8,480 bases of DNA from JBECKQ01 sp040235375 (GTDB lineage: Bacteria > Planctomycetota > Phycisphaerae > UBA1845), in assembly GCA_040235375.1 (NCBI GenBank), contig JBECKQ010000010.1, positions 1 to 8,480 of the forward strand. Direction: 5' to 3'. Positions 5,619-8,480 of this stretch are shown in pieces (position 1 is the first letter of the stretch; each line of letters begins with the position of its first letter). A program made the position numbers and the translations under genes. The notes beneath the pieces are model-generated. The model had not been told where the DNA came from, did not search any database, and saw only the letters and a program-made list of their open reading frames with translations.

Positions 5619-8453
5619 TCACGATCCGGAGGCGGTGAATAATGCCTGAAAGCCCCCGAAATCGAGAAGATCAACATCATTATCGCGATCCCTGTCGAAC
5701 ACGAGCAGACATCGCTCCGCGATGTCGTTCGACAAAGGCGGAGGCGAGGCCCCCGGACCGGCCATGCAGGCACTGAACATCGTGTAGTCGGTCAAGTCGA
5801 CGTCTCCGTCATCGTCAAAATCACCCGGGGTAACACGCCCAGTGAACAACTGAGTAAATGAACACGCATCCGCGAGATCCACGTCTCCGTCCCTGTCGAA
5901 ATCGAAAGTACTCATGCACTCCAAAAGCGAGGCCGCTTGTGGCTCGGGCGCCGCGCCGGGTCCAGACAGGCAGTCGGCGAACGACCGGTAATCCGCGTCA
6001 TCAACGTCTCCATCGTCATCGACATCGCCGGTCAGCGTCGACAACACCAAGTACAGGACCGCCAGGCGAGGGCGAGAGTTCATGGTGGCCGCTTCGCTTG
6101 ACCACGCCTCGACTCCATCAGTTCCAGTCGGAAGGACTATCCAACCGCGGTTGCCCGCAGGATCAGCGATCCAGGCTTGCACGCTGGTAGTCACATCGAT
6201 GGTATGCAAGCCGATGCCCCCAGGTATGCTCAGGATTGGCGGGCCATACGCGTCCGCCTGGGTGCCGTCATCGCCGAAAGTGGCGTACGTGGTGGATTCA
6301 TCCCAGTCCGCGAGGACCTCACAGAGTTCTCCCGCTTGACCGACGTTTCGCACATCTAAAGTCAGCATCGCAGACTGCACCGTGGCTCGAAGGGGAATCT
6401 GTCCTGCCCCGGCTCCGAAAAGGGAATCGAAACGAATGAGGGCGAGTGTCTCCTGGCCGGTCGAGCCTTCTGAGGCATCCCACTCCACCCACTCCCGTGA
6501 GCCTTCGGCGATCAATGGGGCGGATTGGCGCAGAAACGTATCCACCGTCCCAGTGTAGCCGTCAACCTCCTCCTGGAAGTTCTGCCAGACGGGAGCGAGT
6601 TCGCACGCGCCGGTTTGCGAATCGCAAAAGCGGCCGCCGAGGCAGTCGTCGTGACCGACGCATGTTCCCAGCACACACGTGTCCCGGCTCGTACAGGCCA
6701 AGCCATCGCTGCATTCCCACCCCTCGTGGGCTGGCCGAGGCTCGCACAGTCCTGTAGTCGGGAGGCACTCGCCCACGTTGCATTCGTCATCGAGCGCGGA
6801 ACAATCTACTGGGATGCCTGGCACACATAGCCCAGCCGCGCACCACTCGGCACCGTTGCACGGATTACCGTCATCGCAATCGACATCTTCCAGGCAGTCC
6901 ACACACGTGTCGGTTGCCTCATTGCAGAGTTCTCCGCTCAGACACGGCTCTGTGCCCGGCGTACACACTCCACCATCAAACGGGCACGTCTCACTGCCAT
7001 TGCAGAACATACCATCGTCGCAGTCGACCGTGGCGGAGCAGGTGCCGTCGCTCGTAAACGTCCAAACGGCACTCGATGTCGTCGAGATGCCGTCGGAGAC
7101 ATCAACATACCACTCGTAAGTCATACCCGCGGCCCGTCCCGGCCAGGTTATGCTCACGTCGCTGTTCTGAACGATGGAGGTCAGAGTGCCGATGGTATGG
7201 AACGGTTCACCGCTGACCATGTTGTAGGGTAGCGTGAACTCGGCCGAGGTCGTGTTGCTGCCCATGACCGCATCGGATCCGTATTCATCAAGCCACGGGG
7301 AATACGTCGTGACATTAATGACGTTACCCGACTTCGAAAACTCCAGGATGCGCAACCAGCCATCACCGCCGTTCGCCAGGCCCTGATAATTGGCCAGCAG
7401 TGTATACACGGTCTGGCCCTGGTACACGTCGATCCGACGGCCTTCCCCGTGCCTGTGCCCGCAGAGCATCAGGAACAGGTTCGGGTTGGCCTTTAGCGCG
7501 TTATAGGTCATCTGGCCTTGGGTGCTGAAGGGCGCCCCGTCACCGATGTTCATGAAGTAGTGGCCGACCAGGATGGCCCGGTGGTGGCTGTAGGTCTTCA
7601 GGAGACTGTCGGCCCAGGCCAGGACGTCGCTGTCCGGTGTTGGGTCGTACTCGAAACTGACAACGATGAAGTCCATGCCGCTCCCGCGGAAGAACCCATA
7701 GTTGTTGTCATTATTCTGCAAGGGATAATGTCCGCCGTAGTAGTCACGGCCTACAAACCGATTAACGCCGAACCAGTTGTTGAAGTACGCGGTTCCATCG
7801 GGGTCCCCCAAAGGTGACTGATCATGGTTACCCGGCAACACCCCGTAAGGAATTCCGTACTCAAGCGTCGTGGTCGCGGCGTCCTCCAGTTGGGCCATGG
7901 CCGCATCGGCATTGACCCATTGAGAAATCTGACTTGCTACGTTCACCACATCTCCGCAATGGGCCACGTATCGGATGTTGAGAACATCGCGGTTTGCAAC
8001 GATCCAAGCGGTTTGGCTCATGAAAATCGCCGGGAAATTCTGTGCGTAATACTGACTGTCCGGGATCTGGATGATCGTGAAGCGGTCGTTCTCCTCCGGT
8101 TCGGCCAGCCGACCATAGAACGTCACGTCCAGCAGATCGGTGTCGGGATCACTGATATGAACACCCAGGAGCGCAGCGGCCGGAATGCCCGTGGCCCCGT
8201 CCGCGGGGAAGTTGAGATTCGGCGAGTCCGGTGGCTCTTCGCCTGCTGCACCGATGGCGACGCTCTTTTTCGACGGTACGGCCGCGGACCCGCCCGAACT
8301 CCCGACTGTCGCGGTCCTTGCGTAATCCGCGGGAGCACACAGTACAAGAACGGCCAGCCACCATTGCACCGTCGGCATTATCGGCGAATGCTTGGGGACG
8401 GCCAGCGTGCGCTCGATTCCGTAGCCGTGCTGGTAGTGGTTGTGCTGAGCCAT
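5619..8453 (-). CDS. Exported multidomain metallophosphoesterase with Cys-rich, DNRLRE and dockerin-like modules
   Basis: A 944-residue exported enzyme of the calcineurin-like metallophosphoesterase family, expected to hydrolyse phosphomono- or diesters with two metal ions. Residues 1-45 form a signal sequence with a long n-region and the core WWLAVLVLCA. An Ig-like segment follows at about 79-115 (FPADGATGIP, VTFYGR). The catalytic domain spans about 124-375, with IPDSQYY (D132, Q134 in the usual His place), CGDVVN (D168), GNHD (208-211), GHY (H298) and GHRH (332-335). A second Ig-like segment (about 430-468) contains YEWYVDVSDG. Residues 472-617 hold 24 cysteines. A DNRLRE domain fills about 624-803 (DTFLRQ, TTSVQAWI, SSEAA, RPRLAVLY). 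Two dockerin-like modules end the protein (809-872 and 877-941). The start at 8453 has GAGGT seven bases upstream; an internal ATG (residue 26) lacks such a site. The substrate is unknown. Confidence 0.9.
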   Translation of the reverse strand: MAQHNHYQHGYGIERTLAVPKHSPIMPTVQWWLAVLVLCAPADYARTATVGSSGGSAAVPSKKSVAIGAAGEEPPDSPNLNFPADGATGIPAAALLGVHISDPDTDLLDVTFYGRLAEPEENDRFTIIQIPDSQYYAQNFPAIFMSQTAWIVANRDVLNIRYVAHCGDVVNVASQISQWVNADAAMAQLEDAATTTLEYGIPYGVLPGNHDQSPLGDPDGTAYFNNWFGVNRFVGRDYYGGHYPLQNNDNNYGFFRGSGMDFIVVSFEYDPTPDSDVLAWADSLLKTYSHHRAILVGHYFMNIGDGAPFSTQGQMTYNALKANPNLFLMLCGHRHGEGRRIDVYQGQTVYTLLANYQGLANGGDGWLRILEFSKSGNVINVTTYSPWLDEYGSDAVMGSNTTSAEFTLPYNMVSGEPFHTIGTLTSIVQNSDVSITWPGRAAGMTYEWYVDVSDGISTTSSAVWTFTSDGTCSATVDCDDGMFCNGSETCPFDGGVCTPGTEPCLSGELCNEATDTCVDCLEDVDCDDGNPCNGAEWCAAGLCVPGIPVDCSALDDECNVGECLPTTGLCEPRPAHEGWECSDGLACTSRDTCVLGTCVGHDDCLGGRFCDSQTGACELAPVWQNFQEEVDGYTGTVDTFLRQSAPLIAEGSREWVEWDASEGSTGQETLALIRFDSLFGAGAGQIPLRATVQSAMLTLDVRNVGQAGELCEVLADWDESTTYATFGDDGTQADAYGPPILSIPGGIGLHTIDVTTSVQAWIADPAGNRGWIVLPTGTDGVEAWSSEAATMNSRPRLAVLYLVLSTLTGDVDDDGDVDDADYRSFADCLSGPGAAPEPQAASLLECMSTFDFDRDGDVDLADACSFTQLFTGRVTPGDFDDDGDVDLTDYTMFSACMAGPGASPPPLSNDIAERCLLVFDRDRDNDVDLLDFGGFQALFTASGS
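5631..6029 (-). repeat. Tandem pair of dockerin-like calcium-binding modules
   Basis: Two copies of a module of about 65 residues begin 68 residues (204 bases) apart, at GDVDDDGDVDDADY (residue 809) and GDFDDDGDVDLTDY (residue 877). Each has two Asp-rich EF-hand-like loops with a Gly/Pro-rich linker and a Cys on either side of that linker (C828 and C846; C896 and C915), probably disulfide pairs. In the second loop of module 1 the usual Phe is replaced (LADACSF). The high similarity suggests internal duplication. The remnant downstream encodes a third, more diverged copy at 4975-5163. Confidence 0.8.
6603..7040 (-). repeat. Cysteine-rich repeat region of the phosphoesterase
   Basis: There are 24 cysteines in 146 residues (472-617). 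A unit resembling DCDDGxxCNGxExC recurs three times: VDCDDGMFCNGSETC (476-490), VDCDDGNPCNGAEWC (524-538) and the diverged WECSDGLACTSRDTC (579-593). Spacer cysteines follow each unit. The even number and regular spacing point to disulfide-bonded extracellular modules like those in planctomycete and myxobacterial surface proteins. Confidence 0.75.
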
Positions 8454-8460
8454 CCAGTCG

Positions 8461-8465
8461 ACCTC
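8461..8465 (-). promoter_or_regulatory. Ribosome binding site of the phosphoesterase gene
   Basis: The minus strand reads GAGGT, seven bases before the ATG at 8453-8451. Only 27 bases of upstream sequence are in the window, so the promoter cannot be seen. Confidence 0.5.
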
Positions 8466-8480
8466 GATGCAGGGTCAACG

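Noticed and set aside
5591..5621. TGA at the end of the phosphoesterase as selenocysteine or programmed readthrough
   Set aside because: A weak stem follows the TGA, but the protein already ends at a normal dockerin boundary. The downstream frame also breaks at a frameshift, and no convincing bacterial SECIS element is visible.
6679..7119. Plus-strand frame with a Ser/His/Pro-rich product opposite the Cys-rich region
   Set aside because: The low-complexity product is the mirror of the repeated Cys/Asp/Gly codons of the phosphoesterase; no start signal or domain supports it.
8334..8345. Lipoprotein signal (LVLC) in the phosphoesterase leader
   Set aside because: The residue before Cys is Leu rather than Gly, Ala or Ser, so the lipobox does not fit; an ordinary signal peptidase site near ADYA is more likely.

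Overview
The window is GC-rich and looks like a member of the Planctomycetota, most likely Phycisphaerae or a near relative. Three things point there: an ECF-type sigma factor fused by an ATGA overlap to a membrane Ser/Thr kinase with a C-terminal TPR domain, the kinase's planctomycete-style N-terminal leader, and secreted multidomain proteins ending in Cys-containing dockerin-like repeats of the DFDDDGDVDLTDY type. This assignment comes from recognised protein style, not from a marker gene.

Layout. Positions 1-523 (+) hold the 3' part of the sigma factor, which begins before the window. Positions 520-4194 (+) hold a 1224-residue kinase: cytoplasmic kinase domain, one membrane span, then about ten helical repeats with a 48-residue period, predicted to be extracytoplasmic. 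Positions 4195-4508 carry no gene. They contain a hairpin with a T-tract that would terminate leftward transcription, an isolated minus-strand TATAAT box, and a set of mutually exclusive 6-bp hairpins just before a small gene. Positions 4509-4790 (+) encode an unrecognised 93-residue single-span membrane protein. Positions 4791-4971 are a convergent intergenic gap with nothing clear in it.

On the minus strand, 5619-8453 encodes a 944-residue exported metallophosphoesterase: signal sequence, Ig-like segment, calcineurin-like phosphoesterase, Ig-like segment, 24-cysteine repeat region, DNRLRE domain and two tandem dockerin-like modules. Directly behind it (4972-5618) lies the broken 3' end of a LamG plus dockerin protein. 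It has no start codon and one frameshift, and its first part lies in the same frame as the phosphoesterase, separated from it only by the TGA stop.

How the genes work together. The sigma factor and kinase very likely form one translationally coupled signalling unit in which the TPR region senses something outside the cytoplasm. The phosphoesterase is probably a cell-surface or secreted enzyme and has no visible functional link to the kinase. I found no mobile element, CRISPR array, tRNA or rRNA. The most interesting items are the coupled sigma/kinase pair with a Ser in the region 2.2 acidic motif, the leader structures before the small gene, the possible long antisense end of the phosphoesterase transcript, and the decayed LamG-dockerin fragment. 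None of these amounts to a clearly new defence or metabolic system.
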